From the NCBI GenBank assembly GCA_964584495.1, contig CAZPAH010000039.1, forward strand, positions 1-22,264: a stretch of 22,264 bases of DNA. The letters run 5' to 3'. Source of the DNA: CAZPAH01 sp964584495 (GTDB lineage: Bacteria; Krumholzibacteriota; Krumholzibacteriia; Krumholzibacteriales; Krumholzibacteriaceae). Shown one piece after another: positions 6,919-15,649 of the stretch. The position numbers and the translations under genes are program-made. The first letter of the stretch is position 1; each line of letters starts with the position of its first letter. The notes beneath the pieces were generated by a model. It was not told the DNA's origin, did no database searches, and saw only the letters and a list, made by a program, of their open reading frames with translations.

Positions 6919-7860
6919 ATGGCAAGAAAGTGGCTATTCCAGCTGATCGGCGTCCTGGTCTTCGTATTCATCCTCTTCAGAATCGATTTTAGGACCCTGT
7001 CGGAAGTCATCTCGAACGCACGGCCGGTCTTTCTCATTCCAGCCGTTGCGCTGACCGTCCCCTTTGTCGTTTTCAAGACGGTCCGGTGGCAGAGCCTCCT
7101 CTCGATGCAGGGGATCGACTACGGCTTCAGGAACAGCTTTCTTGCCTATATGGGATCGATGTACCTGGGACTCGTGACGCCGGGAAGGCTAGGAGATTTC
7201 GCCAAGGTCCTCTACCTGAGAAAAGACAGGGGGATCACGGTCGGAAAAGGCTTTTCGAGCGTGTTCGTCGACCGGCTCTTCGATCTTCTGATCCTCGTCT
7301 CGATGGCCTGCGCCGGGGGAGTGGCCTTCGCCCTGTCGCTTGACATGCTGACTGTGATCTTCTCGTTCGTCGCTCTTTTCGTGCTGATAGTGCTCGTTTT
7401 CCTCAACGAGCGTTCAGGCAAAAGGGCGGTAAGGTTTCTATACAGGCTCATCCTCCCGAAAAAATATATTGGTTCGACCGATGAGCAGTTCGACGCCTTC
7501 TACGAGGGGATCAGGGAGTTCAAGAGGGTCGGGATAGTCGCGCCTCTGACCCTTTCCCTCCTCAGCTATCTCTTCTTCTATATCCAGTGCTACCTTATCG
7601 CCGTCTCTCTAAATATAGGGATATCCTTCATGGATACAGCCTTCTGCATCACGACGGCGAACCTTATATCGCTGCTGCCCATTACAATATCGGGTATCGG
7701 CACGAGGGACGCGACATTGATAACCCTGTTCGCGGTGATCGGCCTGAGCAAGGAAGCGGCCCTCTCGTTCTCGATCGTATTCCTATTCATCTCGAATATA
7801 ACGGCCGCCCTCATCGGCGCCGTCGCCTGGTTCAGGAAACCGATTGATATTAAGAGATAG
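6919..7860 (+). CDS. Integral membrane protein of the LPG synthase TM / UPF0104 family
   Basis: A 313-residue polytopic protein with about eight hydrophobic helices. It has the family hallmarks: an early basic arginine patch (FKTVRWQSLL), YLGLVTPGRLGDFAKVLYLRKD near residue 75-95, and a late helix with LPITISGIGTRDATLITLFAVIG. The family (PF03706) includes the membrane part of lysylphosphatidylglycerol synthase and stand-alone members found beside glycosyltransferases. In that setting they are thought to help move or modify lipid-linked glycans. It starts 4 bases after the GT2 stop and is surely co-transcribed. No aminoacyl-transferase domain is attached, so a role in lipid-linked sugar handling fits better than lysine transfer. 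Confidence 0.85.
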   Translation: MARKWLFQLIGVLVFVFILFRIDFRTLSEVISNARPVFLIPAVALTVPFVVFKTVRWQSLLSMQGIDYGFRNSFLAYMGSMYLGLVTPGRLGDFAKVLYLRKDRGITVGKGFSSVFVDRLFDLLILVSMACAGGVAFALSLDMLTVIFSFVALFVLIVLVFLNERSGKRAVRFLYRLILPKKYIGSTDEQFDAFYEGIREFKRVGIVAPLTLSLLSYLFFYIQCYLIAVSLNIGISFMDTAFCITTANLISLLPITISGIGTRDATLITLFAVIGLSKEAALSFSIVFLFISNITAALIGAVAWFRKPIDIKR

Positions 7861-7944
7861 ATGCTGTTATCCTGACGGATGTGGGCCGCGCCGCCCGGAG
7901 GCCGGATTCAAATAACACGATCGCCGTGAGGTTGCCCGATTGTG

Positions 7945-10437
7945 ATGTACAGCCTATTCTCCCCCGGTCTTCCATACCTCAGATTCTTCCTGGCATTCGC
8001 CGGCGTTTTCATCGTTCCGGGACTTCTTCTCTTCAATCTCGTTTTCGACAGGAAGAGATACCGTTTTTTCGAGATAATTCCCCTTTCGTTCAGCTTGAGC
8101 GCGGCGGTGATATCGACGGCCGGCTTGATCCTCTACTCGTTCCGTCTCGACGTGACGGTTCTTCTCTATCTTCTTCCCGCGGTGGTTGTGGCGCTCGCCG
8201 CCGCCGGCATATTGAAATGGCGGAAAAATACCGGTGCGGGGGGGGGCGCCGGCGGCGAAAGAGGGGATGTCCCCTTCGTCGCGGCTTTCATACTCCTTCT
8301 CGTGCTTGCCTCCCTGCTGATGCTCTACAGCGGCGCGACATTCAAATCTTCATCAGACTCGTTCGATCATGTCGGCACGGTGAGAGAGATCGTGGATAAC
8401 AGGCAGTTCTTTCCCACCAACTCGTACTACGCCGGGGAGCAAGGTCTGGGGGCCGATCCGCGGAAAGGCTTTTTCCACGTAGGCATAGCCCTGGTGTCGA
8501 TACTGTCGGGGGTCGATCCGTTCCGGGGCTGGTACTGGCTTCCCTCCCTTTTCCTGCCCGTTCTGCTATGCACCTTCTTCGCCTTCACGGCCTCTATCTT
8601 CGGGGGCAGGGGGGCGGCCTTCGTCTCCACCGTTCTCTTTCTCCTATGCTTCAAGGGGACCGACAGATCGCTGCTCAGGGTGACCGGATTTCCCCTCTAC
8701 ACGGGATTCCAGATCTACCTGACCGCCTTCTTCCTGTTCTTCAGGCATCTGACCGGCAGGGAGATAAAGACATTGGTTCTCGCCGCTTTCCTGGGGTATG
8801 TGGCGGCGACGGTTCATATATACTACTTCGTGCAGTTCTGCCTCGCCCTGCTCTCCTTCTTCATTTTCGCGCTCATAATGAAAAGGGAAGACAGATACTT
8901 GCTCGGCTCCCTCGTCATCGTGGCCCTGTTGACCGTCATCTTCTCGGTTCCCTTCCTGATGGTGAAATACAAGTTGTCGTACGCGATATCGAATCCGTTC
9001 GACGAGCAGCCGCGCCACCTGCTCTACCTTTACAAGAATATCTATGTGGTGAACCCGGTGGCGCCCTGGCGCATCTTCGGGCCGGTGGGGATCTTCGCCT
9101 TTTTCCTGACCCCCTTCCTCTACAGGCGCGCGAAAAAAGAACCCGGCCTGCTCTTTCTTTTCGCCGGGATGATCATGACCCCCCTGATCATCTTCAACCC
9201 GGCGGCGGTCCATTTTCTAGGAAAGGTCATGACGCTCGGACTTATCCGAAGGATAGCCCTTCTCGCTCCCTATATCGCCGTCACCGGCTACTTCGTGCAC
9301 ATGATGATACTAAAAGCCGCCGAGGGAGGAAGGCGGGGGGAGAGGGCAGCCGCCGCCGTATTTCTCCTGGTGACGGTCTGCCTGCTGGTCCCCTACATCA
9401 AGGGATTTTCGCAGAGCTACTCGCCGGCCGCGCTGGAGAGCGAAAGAAGGGACAGCCCCTTCGCTTGGATCGACGCGTTGAAATTCATCGAAAACGAGAT
9501 CAAGGAGCCGGCGGTCTTTCTGGCCGATCCATACACGAGCTTCGGCATACCGGCATTTACAAAGCATTATATCGTGGCTGTTCCGATAGGGCATTCCTCG
9601 CCGAAAGACGCGCGGAACGTCGAGAAGGTCAAAGACGCCCGCGACGCTCTCAATCCCTATACGGGGATCCGGGAGACGCTGGAGATACTCGATAAGTACA
9701 GGGTGGATTACGTGATATTGAACCAGACTTTCGAATCGCCGATCTACGAGTACAGTTGGTCGATAGATCCGGGCATCTACCGGCAGGCCCTCGACAAGTT
9801 CGAATCCCGCCCCGCATTGTTCGAGAAGGTATACGATAAGGGGGGTGTCTATATCTTCAGGTATATCCATACGGATGAAGCGGCCGGTCCCGGCCCGGCC
9901 GGTCTTCCCGTGCCTTTCGTGCTTGAGCGCGAGCCGGCGCTGGAGAATCCGGTCAACGAGATATTCGACGGCGCCTACATGCTGCTGGGGGCCGAGATCG
10001 ACAGGAAGCGGGTAAGGCCGGGGGAGCGGGTATCGCTCGAATCGTACTGGATTAGGCTCGGCGAAGAGGCCCCGCCGAGGTATTACCGTGTATTCGTCCG
10101 TTTCGACACGGATTTCCCGAAGAACAGGCTGTACAGGCGGTGGTACGGCAAGATCTACAGGAAACTGGTCGAGCGGGCAAAGGGCGAGCGTTACAGGTTC
10201 CGCTCGGAGCATAATCCTGTCAGTGGGATCTATCCGCCCGATACGTGGAAGAGGGGGGAGGTAGTGGTGGACCGTGCGGAAATCGCCGTTCCCGGCGACG
10301 CGGCGCCGGGGATCTACGATATAAGGATCAAGCTGCTCGAGATGCCTTTCAATCCGAACTATAAGCTCTCCGATTTTCTCCGCGACGACGACATCTACAG
10401 CGGCGTGAAGGTCGGGACGTTGGAGATCGAAAGATGA
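7945..10437 (+). CDS. Large polytopic membrane protein, GT-C-like, with a C-terminal beta-rich domain
   Basis: An 830-residue protein from the ATG at 7945; a GTG lies one codon earlier. The ribosome-binding site is weak. Roughly the first 465 residues hold ten or more membrane helices with an early periplasmic-type loop (SSSDSFDHVGTVREIVDN). This resembles GT-C enzymes, which use lipid-linked sugar donors. Residues ~480-620 form a soluble alpha/beta region (VFLADPYTSFG, YRVDYVILNQ). The last ~150 residues form a beta-sandwich-like domain (RVRPGERVSLESYW ... APGIYDIRIKL). An unbroken run of nine G falls at codons ~98-101, in a Gly-rich loop. It follows the GT2 and flippase-like genes after an 84-bp gap with no obvious signal and is probably co-transcribed. 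I infer a surface-glycan role; exact family not named. Confidence 0.75.
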   Translation: MYSLFSPGLPYLRFFLAFAGVFIVPGLLLFNLVFDRKRYRFFEIIPLSFSLSAAVISTAGLILYSFRLDVTVLLYLLPAVVVALAAAGILKWRKNTGAGGGAGGERGDVPFVAAFILLLVLASLLMLYSGATFKSSSDSFDHVGTVREIVDNRQFFPTNSYYAGEQGLGADPRKGFFHVGIALVSILSGVDPFRGWYWLPSLFLPVLLCTFFAFTASIFGGRGAAFVSTVLFLLCFKGTDRSLLRVTGFPLYTGFQIYLTAFFLFFRHLTGREIKTLVLAAFLGYVAATVHIYYFVQFCLALLSFFIFALIMKREDRYLLGSLVIVALLTVIFSVPFLMVKYKLSYAISNPFDEQPRHLLYLYKNIYVVNPVAPWRIFGPVGIFAFFLTPFLYRRAKKEPGLLFLFAGMIMTPLIIFNPAAVHFLGKVMTLGLIRRIALLAPYIAVTGYFVHMMILKAAEGGRRGERAAAAVFLLVTVCLLVPYIKGFSQSYSPAALESERRDSPFAWIDALKFIENEIKEPAVFLADPYTSFGIPAFTKHYIVAVPIGHSSPKDARNVEKVKDARDALNPYTGIRETLEILDKYRVDYVILNQTFESPIYEYSWSIDPGIYRQALDKFESRPALFEKVYDKGGVYIFRYIHTDEAAGPGPAGLPVPFVLEREPALENPVNEIFDGAYMLLGAEIDRKRVRPGERVSLESYWIRLGEEAPPRYYRVFVRFDTDFPKNRLYRRWYGKIYRKLVERAKGERYRFRSEHNPVSGIYPPDTWKRGEVVVDRAEIAVPGDAAPGIYDIRIKLLEMPFNPNYKLSDFLRDDDIYSGVKVGTLEIER

Positions 10438-10459
10438 CCGTGCGTTCTCCAGAATTCTG

Positions 10460-10487
10460 TTGACCGCGCGCCCGCTTAATATATAAT
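10460..10487 (+). promoter_or_regulatory. Sigma70-type promoter of the Gld-like ABC operon
   Basis: A -35 TTGACC (10460-10465, five of six) and a perfect -10 TATAAT (10482-10487) are spaced by 16 bp. Initiation near 10494 leaves a leader of about 130 nt. A 10-bp palindrome CAGAATTCTG (10450-10459) abuts the -35 on its upstream side. Confidence 0.75.
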
Positions 10488-10518
10488 TTTTCATCTGGAA
10501 CTTTTTTTACTGTAAATG

Positions 10519-10553
10519 GTAAACACTTTTTAAAGTAATCTGGAGATGTTTAC
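10519..10553 (+). other. Inverted repeat in the leader of the ABC operon
   Basis: GTAAACA (10519-10525) and TGTTTAC (10547-10553) are perfect 7-bp inverted repeats with 21 bases between them. The partly overlapping TTTACTGTAAA (10506-10516) is itself a dyad. The region lies downstream of the likely start site. It could be an RNA hairpin or an operator; sequence alone does not decide. Confidence 0.35.
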
Positions 10554-10625
10554 TGAATAAAAGGTCATTTCTTCGACACTATCAACCTGATTGAATTTCC
10601 TGAATTAATGAGAAAGGAGTGGTTG

Positions 10626-11561
10626 ATGATCGAGATCAACGATCTTACGAAGTACTACGGTGACCTGTGCGCCCTGGATCATATCGATCTCACCATCGAG
10701 AAGGGAAAGATTCTCGGCCTCCTGGGGCCGAACGGCGCAGGCAAGACCACGGCAATGCGCATCCTGACGGGGTACCTCGCGCCCACTTCCGGGAGCGTAA
10801 CGGCCAAGGGGCTGTCGATAGACGACAATATGCTGAAGATAAAGAAGATGATGGGATACCTTCCCGAATCGGCCCCTCTCTACCAGGACATGCTGGTCTA
10901 CGATTATCTCAACTATGTCGCGGATATGCACGAAATCGGCCGGGAAGGGCGGATCACCCATCTCAAGGACCTCGTCGATATCTGCGGTCTCGAGGATGTT
11001 ATGCATCGATCGATTCACGAGCTGTCCAAGGGATACAAGCAGAGGGTCGGGCTGGCGCACGCGATGATGAGCGATCCGGAGATCCTCGTCCTCGACGAGC
11101 CGACCTCGGGCCTCGATCCGAACCAGATCATGGAAATCAGGGACATAATAAAGAGGATAGGAAAGGAAAAGACGGTTATTCTCTCGACGCATATTCTCAG
11201 CGAGGTGGAGGCGACCTGCGACAGGGTCGTTATCATCCACAAGGGAAAGATAGTCGCCGACGGGAGCACGGAGGAGCTTAAAAAATCCTCCGAGGCAGAA
11301 TATACGCTGAATATCGTTCTGCGCGGTCCGAAAGCCAAGGAGGTCGTCGATCTCCTTTCGCCGATAGAGGGAGTATCGAAGGTCGAGGAGAAGGAGAGCG
11401 CCGCGGATGGGCTCTCTTTCAGGGTGCTCAGCTCCACGTCACGCGATATAAGGGACGAGGTCTACGGCAGGATAAAGCAGAAGGACTGGACCCTTCTCGA
11501 GTACGTCCGCGAATTCAAGAGCCTCGAGAAGATATTCAGGGAATTGACAAAGGAGAACTAG
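10626..11561 (+). CDS. ABC transporter ATP-binding protein, GldA type
   Basis: I start at the ATG at 10626 (311 residues), six bases after AAAGGAG. The earlier in-frame ATG at 10608 would place that site inside the gene. All nucleotide-binding motifs are present: Walker A GPNGAGKT (34-41), the Q-loop region GYLPESAPLY, signature LSKGYKQR, Walker B LVLDEPT, D-loop GLDP and switch STHILSEVE. The YLPE-x-PLY Q-loop region is typical of the ABC-2 GldA/CcmA group. The last ~90 residues form the usual small C-terminal domain. It powers the permease and GldG-like partner encoded next. In Bacteroidota the homologous GldAFG transporter is needed for gliding, but related operons occur in many non-gliders, so gliding is not implied. 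The substrate is unknown. Confidence 0.9.
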   Translation: MIEINDLTKYYGDLCALDHIDLTIEKGKILGLLGPNGAGKTTAMRILTGYLAPTSGSVTAKGLSIDDNMLKIKKMMGYLPESAPLYQDMLVYDYLNYVADMHEIGREGRITHLKDLVDICGLEDVMHRSIHELSKGYKQRVGLAHAMMSDPEILVLDEPTSGLDPNQIMEIRDIIKRIGKEKTVILSTHILSEVEATCDRVVIIHKGKIVADGSTEELKKSSEAEYTLNIVLRGPKAKEVVDLLSPIEGVSKVEEKESAADGLSFRVLSSTSRDIRDEVYGRIKQKDWTLLEYVREFKSLEKIFRELTKEN

Positions 11562-11563
11562 TG

Positions 11564-12277
11564 ATGTCAGGGACCAGCAGCCTTTCTACCATTTTCAGGA
11601 GGGAGTTCAAGGTCTACTTTATCTCTCCGATCGCATATATCGTGATTGCGATATTTCTCGTGCTGACCGGTTGGTTTTTCTTCTCGACCTTTTTCCTTTA
11701 CAACCAGGCCGAGCTGAGAGATTTCTTCTCCCTTCTGCCGATCATTTTCGCCTTCATTATCCCCACGGTGACGATGCGGCTTTTCTCGGAGGAGTTCAAT
11801 GTCGGTTCCTACGAGATTCTGGTGACGTTGCCCGTCACTTTCAGGGATATCATAATAGGCAAATTTCTGGCCGCGGTCGCGTTCGTCGCTATAATGATGA
11901 TTCCGACGCTGAGTTACGCGATCTTCGTGGCCTTTCTCGGGGAGCTGGACTGGGGGCCGGTTATCGGGGGCTATATAGGCGCCATATTGCTGGGCGCCTC
12001 GTTCAGCGCGGTGGGCATATTCGCCTCGTCGCTGACAAAGAACCAGATTATCGCCTTCATAGTGGGGATGATAATTTGTGTCGCCCTGACGCTCGTGGAC
12101 AAGCTCCTCTTCTTCCTGCCCGAATCGATGCTCGGGTTCTTCCAATTCATCGGGGCGGGTTATCATTTTCAGAACATAGCCAAGGGGATAATCGATTCGA
12201 GGGATATAATCTATTTCGCGAGCCTGATATTCATAGCCCTCTACGGGGCTCATCTCAGGATACAGGAAAAGAGGTGA
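11564..12277 (+). CDS. ABC-2 type permease, GldF-like
   Basis: A 237-residue permease with about six membrane helices. The ATG at 11564 lies 8 bases after AGGAG; a GTG at 11561 overlaps the upstream stop and is possible. Family features include the N-terminal amphipathic RREFKVYFISPIAYIV segment. The cytoplasmic coupling segment RLFSEEFNVGSYEILVTLPVTFRDIIIGKF is typical of ABC-2 permeases of the GldF/NosY sort. It is two bases from the ATPase gene and six from the next gene, so the genes form one operon. It should dimerise with the GldA-like ATPase in the inner membrane. Confidence 0.88.
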   Translation: MSGTSSLSTIFRREFKVYFISPIAYIVIAIFLVLTGWFFFSTFFLYNQAELRDFFSLLPIIFAFIIPTVTMRLFSEEFNVGSYEILVTLPVTFRDIIIGKFLAAVAFVAIMMIPTLSYAIFVAFLGELDWGPVIGGYIGAILLGASFSAVGIFASSLTKNQIIAFIVGMIICVALTLVDKLLFFLPESMLGFFQFIGAGYHFQNIAKGIIDSRDIIYFASLIFIALYGAHLRIQEKR

Positions 12278-12283
12278 GGCGGT

Positions 12284-14500
12284 ATGGAAAGATCTACGAG
12301 ACGATACGGTAAATATTACAGGTTCCTTCTCTACCTGGTGGTTGTCGTGCTTGTCAACCTTGCCGGAATGACGGTCTTTTTCAGGGCCGATCTTACATCG
12401 AACAGGCTCTACTCCCTGTCGGAAGCCAGCAAGGAGGCGGTGAAGACGCTTTCGGAACCGCTGACGATAAATGTCTTCTTCACCAAGAACCTTCCCGCTC
12501 CGCATAACAATACGGAGCGTTACCTTCACGATCTTCTCGAGGAGTACGCGGCGAATTCGAACAGGTATTTCAACTTCCGGTTCTACGACGTAAGCGCGGA
12601 GGAAGGCGATATCGGCGAGGACGCGAAGAAGAACCAGCAGATGGCGAGGAACTACGGCATCTACCCGGTCCAGATACAGAACATCGAGCAGGACGAGGTC
12701 AAGTTCAAGAACGCTTACATGGGCCTCGTGCTGATCCATGGAGACGTGATAGACAAGATTCCCTCGATAACGTCGACCGAGGGCCTGGAATACACGATCA
12801 CATCGAAGATCGAGAAGATGAACAACAAGATCAGCGCGTTGATCAATCTCGACGATCCGGTGCAGGTGAAGCTCTTCTTCTCGTCGTCGCTCAAGATGGT
12901 GGCGCCCCACCTCAGGATAGGCGATATAGGCGCGGTGCCGGAGGAGATCGAGGCGATCGTAGCGCGCCTCAACGAGAAATATTACGGGAAACTGGCCGTC
13001 ACGGTGCTCGATCCAACGGTGGAGCCCTCCCTTCGCGAGCAGGTGACGAAGTACAACATCCTTACACTAAGATGGCCGACCACGAAGGATGCCAAGGGCA
13101 ATACAGTTCTCGAGGAAGGACAGGCCTCCGCGGGAATAGTGGTAGAGAAGGGTGACAGGTTCAGGACGATACCGCTGATACAGGTCGTCAACCTTCCCCT
13201 ATTCGGGACGCAGTACAATCTGGCCGACATGAAGCAGATGGAAGAGAACCTGGGCGAGGTCATAGATGATGTTCTGGATATCAACAAGAAGATCGGCTAC
13301 CTGTCGAGCCACGGCACCTTTCCCCTCGGCGGATCGCCGCAGATCCCCGGCCAGCAGCAGCAGGAGGGGCTAGGCGAATTCAACAGCATCGTATCGCAGG
13401 ACTATTCGATAGAGCAGGTCGATCTTGCCGATGGAGTCCCTGAGGGGATCGACTGCCTGATTATCGTGGGACCGAAGGATCCGTTCAACGATTACGAGCT
13501 GTTCCAGATCGACCAGTTCCTGATGAAGGGAAAATCGCTGGCCCTCTTTCTCAATCCGTTCGAGGAGATGACCCCTCCACAGGACCAGGGCGGGATGGGC
13601 TACAACCAGCAGCCAGTATATATACCGATCAATACGGGGCTGGAGAAGCTCCTCGACCGCTACGGCGTGGAGGTTTCCAAATCGTACGTTCTCGACAAGA
13701 ACTGTTTCGAGCAGCGTATGCCCCAGATGTACGGCGGCGGTAAGCGGTCGATCTATTTTGCGCCTATGATCCAGAACGATATGATCAACAAGGATCTGGC
13801 TTTCATGAAGAATATCAAGGCGCTGATCGTGATTCTCGATTCCCCGGTGAAACTTAAGAAGGACGCGATAAATGCGTACGGGCTTAAAGGGGATGTTCTC
13901 TTTTCCTCGTCGAACGAGTCGTGGGAGATGAGCGGACGGATAGATCTCAACCCCATGTTCATGCAACCTCCCACCGACCCGGCAGAGCTGGGCAGCAGGC
14001 CCCTCGCGGTACTGGTCAGCGGGGAATTTCCCAGCTATTTCGAAGGTGAGGCGATACCGGAAAAGCCGCAGGAGCCGAAAGAAGATCTTTCCGGTGAAGA
14101 GGGCTCAGGCGCCGGAGTTCAGTCCCCCGCGGTCTCGGAGGCCGAAAGCGAGATCACCGGGGAGGGAACGGTCATATCGAAAGGAAAGCCGGGACAGCTC
14201 TTCGTCATCGGTTCGGCCGAGATCTTGAAGAATAACGTTCTCGGCGAAGGCGGGCAGACGACGAACGCGACGTTTGTTATGAATCTACTCGATCACCTCA
14301 ACGGCAGGGACGAATATGCCGTCATGAGGAGCAAGATGCAGCGCTTCAATCCTCTGAGAGAGAGCTCGGGGGGGATGAAGACATTCGTTAAAACTTTCAA
14401 TATTGCGGGGCTGCCGGTCATCGTGGCGGTTTTCGGGGTACTAGTATGGCTGCGCAGGGGAGCCAGGAAACGCGCCATCGAGGCGATGTTCACTAAATAA
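12284..14500 (+). CDS. GldG-like auxiliary membrane protein of the ABC system
   Basis: A 738-residue protein anchored at both ends: one membrane helix at about residues 14-34 and another near 705-725, followed by a basic tail. The large part between them should lie outside the cytoplasm. After the first helix comes the family segment FFRADLTSNRLYSLSEASKEAVKTLSEPLTINVFFTKNLP. An IFT52/ABC_transp_aux-like Rossmann region follows (IGYLSSHG, LIIVGPKDPFNDYELFQIDQFLMKGKSLALFL). This matches the GldG family (PF09822). An insert rich in Glu, Pro, Ser and Gly lies at roughly residues 587-630, just before the last alpha/beta segment. The gene starts after a GAGGTGAGG-type site, six bases behind the permease stop. 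The role is inferred from the family: an accessory part of the transporter. Confidence 0.87.
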   Translation: MERSTRRYGKYYRFLLYLVVVVLVNLAGMTVFFRADLTSNRLYSLSEASKEAVKTLSEPLTINVFFTKNLPAPHNNTERYLHDLLEEYAANSNRYFNFRFYDVSAEEGDIGEDAKKNQQMARNYGIYPVQIQNIEQDEVKFKNAYMGLVLIHGDVIDKIPSITSTEGLEYTITSKIEKMNNKISALINLDDPVQVKLFFSSSLKMVAPHLRIGDIGAVPEEIEAIVARLNEKYYGKLAVTVLDPTVEPSLREQVTKYNILTLRWPTTKDAKGNTVLEEGQASAGIVVEKGDRFRTIPLIQVVNLPLFGTQYNLADMKQMEENLGEVIDDVLDINKKIGYLSSHGTFPLGGSPQIPGQQQQEGLGEFNSIVSQDYSIEQVDLADGVPEGIDCLIIVGPKDPFNDYELFQIDQFLMKGKSLALFLNPFEEMTPPQDQGGMGYNQQPVYIPINTGLEKLLDRYGVEVSKSYVLDKNCFEQRMPQMYGGGKRSIYFAPMIQNDMINKDLAFMKNIKALIVILDSPVKLKKDAINAYGLKGDVLFSSSNESWEMSGRIDLNPMFMQPPTDPAELGSRPLAVLVSGEFPSYFEGEAIPEKPQEPKEDLSGEEGSGAGVQSPAVSEAESEITGEGTVISKGKPGQLFVIGSAEILKNNVLGEGGQTTNATFVMNLLDHLNGRDEYAVMRSKMQRFNPLRESSGGMKTFVKTFNIAGLPVIVAVFGVLVWLRRGARKRAIEAMFTK

Positions 14501-14518
14501 TCCAAGGGAGGTGTCGAG

Positions 14519-15484
14519 ATGAAAATTAAAAAGGAATATATCGCTCTGGTACTGATCATCGCCGTACTTTCGATCTACCTGGTTCTCAGGAATTCCGACA
14601 GGACCCATTACGAGCTTCCCAAGATCGCCGCGGTCGACAGGTCGCAGATAACCCGGATCGCGGTTTCGGGAGACGGAATATCCTACATCCTGGAGAGGTT
14701 CGACGATGTCTGGAGAATCATGCCTCAGGGATACCCGGCCGACCGCGGCGCCGTGGACAGGATGCTCGACGCCGCGGCCGATTTCGGGCTTACGACTCTC
14801 GTCTCGGAGACGAAGAACTATTCACATTACGATTTGACCGACGATAAAAAGATTTCGATCGAGGTGGCGGCCGGCGACAAGGTGGTTCAGAGGTACTCCG
14901 CTGGAAAGACCGCATCGACCCAAAGGCACACGTTCGTTCTTCTCGACGGTTACGACGGCGTATATCAGGCCAAGGGGAATATCAGGAGCGTATTCGACAA
15001 GGATATCGAAAAATTAAGGGATAAATCCGTCATGACCGTCAACAGGGACGAGGTCATGTCCATAACCGCCACAAAGGGATCACAGTCGGTGACGCTCGTC
15101 AAATCGCAGACTCCCCCCGTTCCGCCAACAGGGGGAGAGGGTGAAGGCTCCGCTGAGGCCGCAACTTCCGCATGGATGACGTCCGCCGGGGCCCCCGCAG
15201 ATGAGAAGGCGGTAAACATCGTGCTCGGGGCGGTCTCCGGCCTCAAGTGCGATTCATACATCGAGGGCAAGACGAAAGAGGATTATACTAAGCCGATCTA
15301 TACCCTCACCGTCGAGGGAACCGGAAAGGTCACCCTGTCGATATTCGAGATGGTCGGCGAGAAGTACCCGGCGATCTCCTCGCAGAACGATTATCCGTTC
15401 TTTCTTCCAAAATGGAGGATAGACCAGATCATGAAGGATCCTTCCGAATTCACGGCGAAAGAGAGCGAACGGAAAGAGAAATAG
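14519..15484 (+). CDS. DUF4340 domain-containing membrane-anchored protein
   Basis: A 321-residue protein with one N-terminal membrane helix (EYIALVLIIAVLSIYLVL) and an otherwise soluble, beta-rich body expected outside the cytoplasm. The segments ITRIAVSGDGISYILERFDDVWRI, YPADRGAVDRMLDAAADFGL and the later KPIYTLTVEGTG and FFLPKWRIDQI fit DUF4340. Such proteins repeatedly follow GldG-like genes. A Pro/Gly/Glu-rich linker near residues 195-215 separates the two halves. GGGAGG precedes the ATG, 18 bases after the GldG-like stop. It is the last gene of the operon; a strong terminator follows. Its molecular role is unknown. Confidence 0.85.
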   Translation: MKIKKEYIALVLIIAVLSIYLVLRNSDRTHYELPKIAAVDRSQITRIAVSGDGISYILERFDDVWRIMPQGYPADRGAVDRMLDAAADFGLTTLVSETKNYSHYDLTDDKKISIEVAAGDKVVQRYSAGKTASTQRHTFVLLDGYDGVYQAKGNIRSVFDKDIEKLRDKSVMTVNRDEVMSITATKGSQSVTLVKSQTPPVPPTGGEGEGSAEAATSAWMTSAGAPADEKAVNIVLGAVSGLKCDSYIEGKTKEDYTKPIYTLTVEGTGKVTLSIFEMVGEKYPAISSQNDYPFFLPKWRIDQIMKDPSEFTAKESERKEK

Positions 15485-15516
15485 AAAAAGCGCTCCGTCG
15501 ATTACCACCTGGCCCG

Positions 15517-15564
15517 GCGCCCGGATCTCCAGTCGATATTTCTGGACTCCGGGCGCTTTTTTTT
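15517..15564 (+). terminator. Intrinsic terminator of the Gld-like operon
   Basis: GCGCCCGGA (15517-15525) pairs with TCCGGGCGC (15548-15556). An inner CCAG/CTGG pair (15529-15532, 15542-15545) extends the stem across a small internal loop. The stem is followed at once by eight T (15557-15564). This is a textbook Rho-independent terminator 32 bases after the DUF4340 stop. Confidence 0.92.
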
Positions 15565-15577
15565 CGATAATCATGAA

Positions 15578-15611
15578 CCGGCCGGGCAAAATGTCTTCGC
15601 CGGCCTTTTTT
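15578..15611 (+). terminator. Second terminator-like hairpin before the mannosidase gene
   Basis: GGCCGG (15580-15585) pairs with CCGGCC (15600-15605), followed by six T (15606-15611). The stem is short but all G/C. It sits 39 bases before the mannosidase start, so it is either a backup terminator for the upstream operon or an attenuator in the mannosidase leader. Confidence 0.6.
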
Positions 15612-15649
15612 GGACGATCGTTCTTTCCTGTCACCGGGAATGCTGGAGC

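Noticed and set aside
9310..10494. A 394-codon minus-strand frame reaching past the end of the large membrane-protein gene
   Set aside because: Almost wholly antisense to a well-supported gene, and its start falls within the promoter of the ABC operon.
11567..12910. A 447-codon open frame on the minus strand
   Set aside because: It lies antisense to the permease and GldG-like genes, both of which have clear family motifs. Its product is rich in His, Arg, Glu and Asp with no domain, as expected for the reverse of GC-rich codons.
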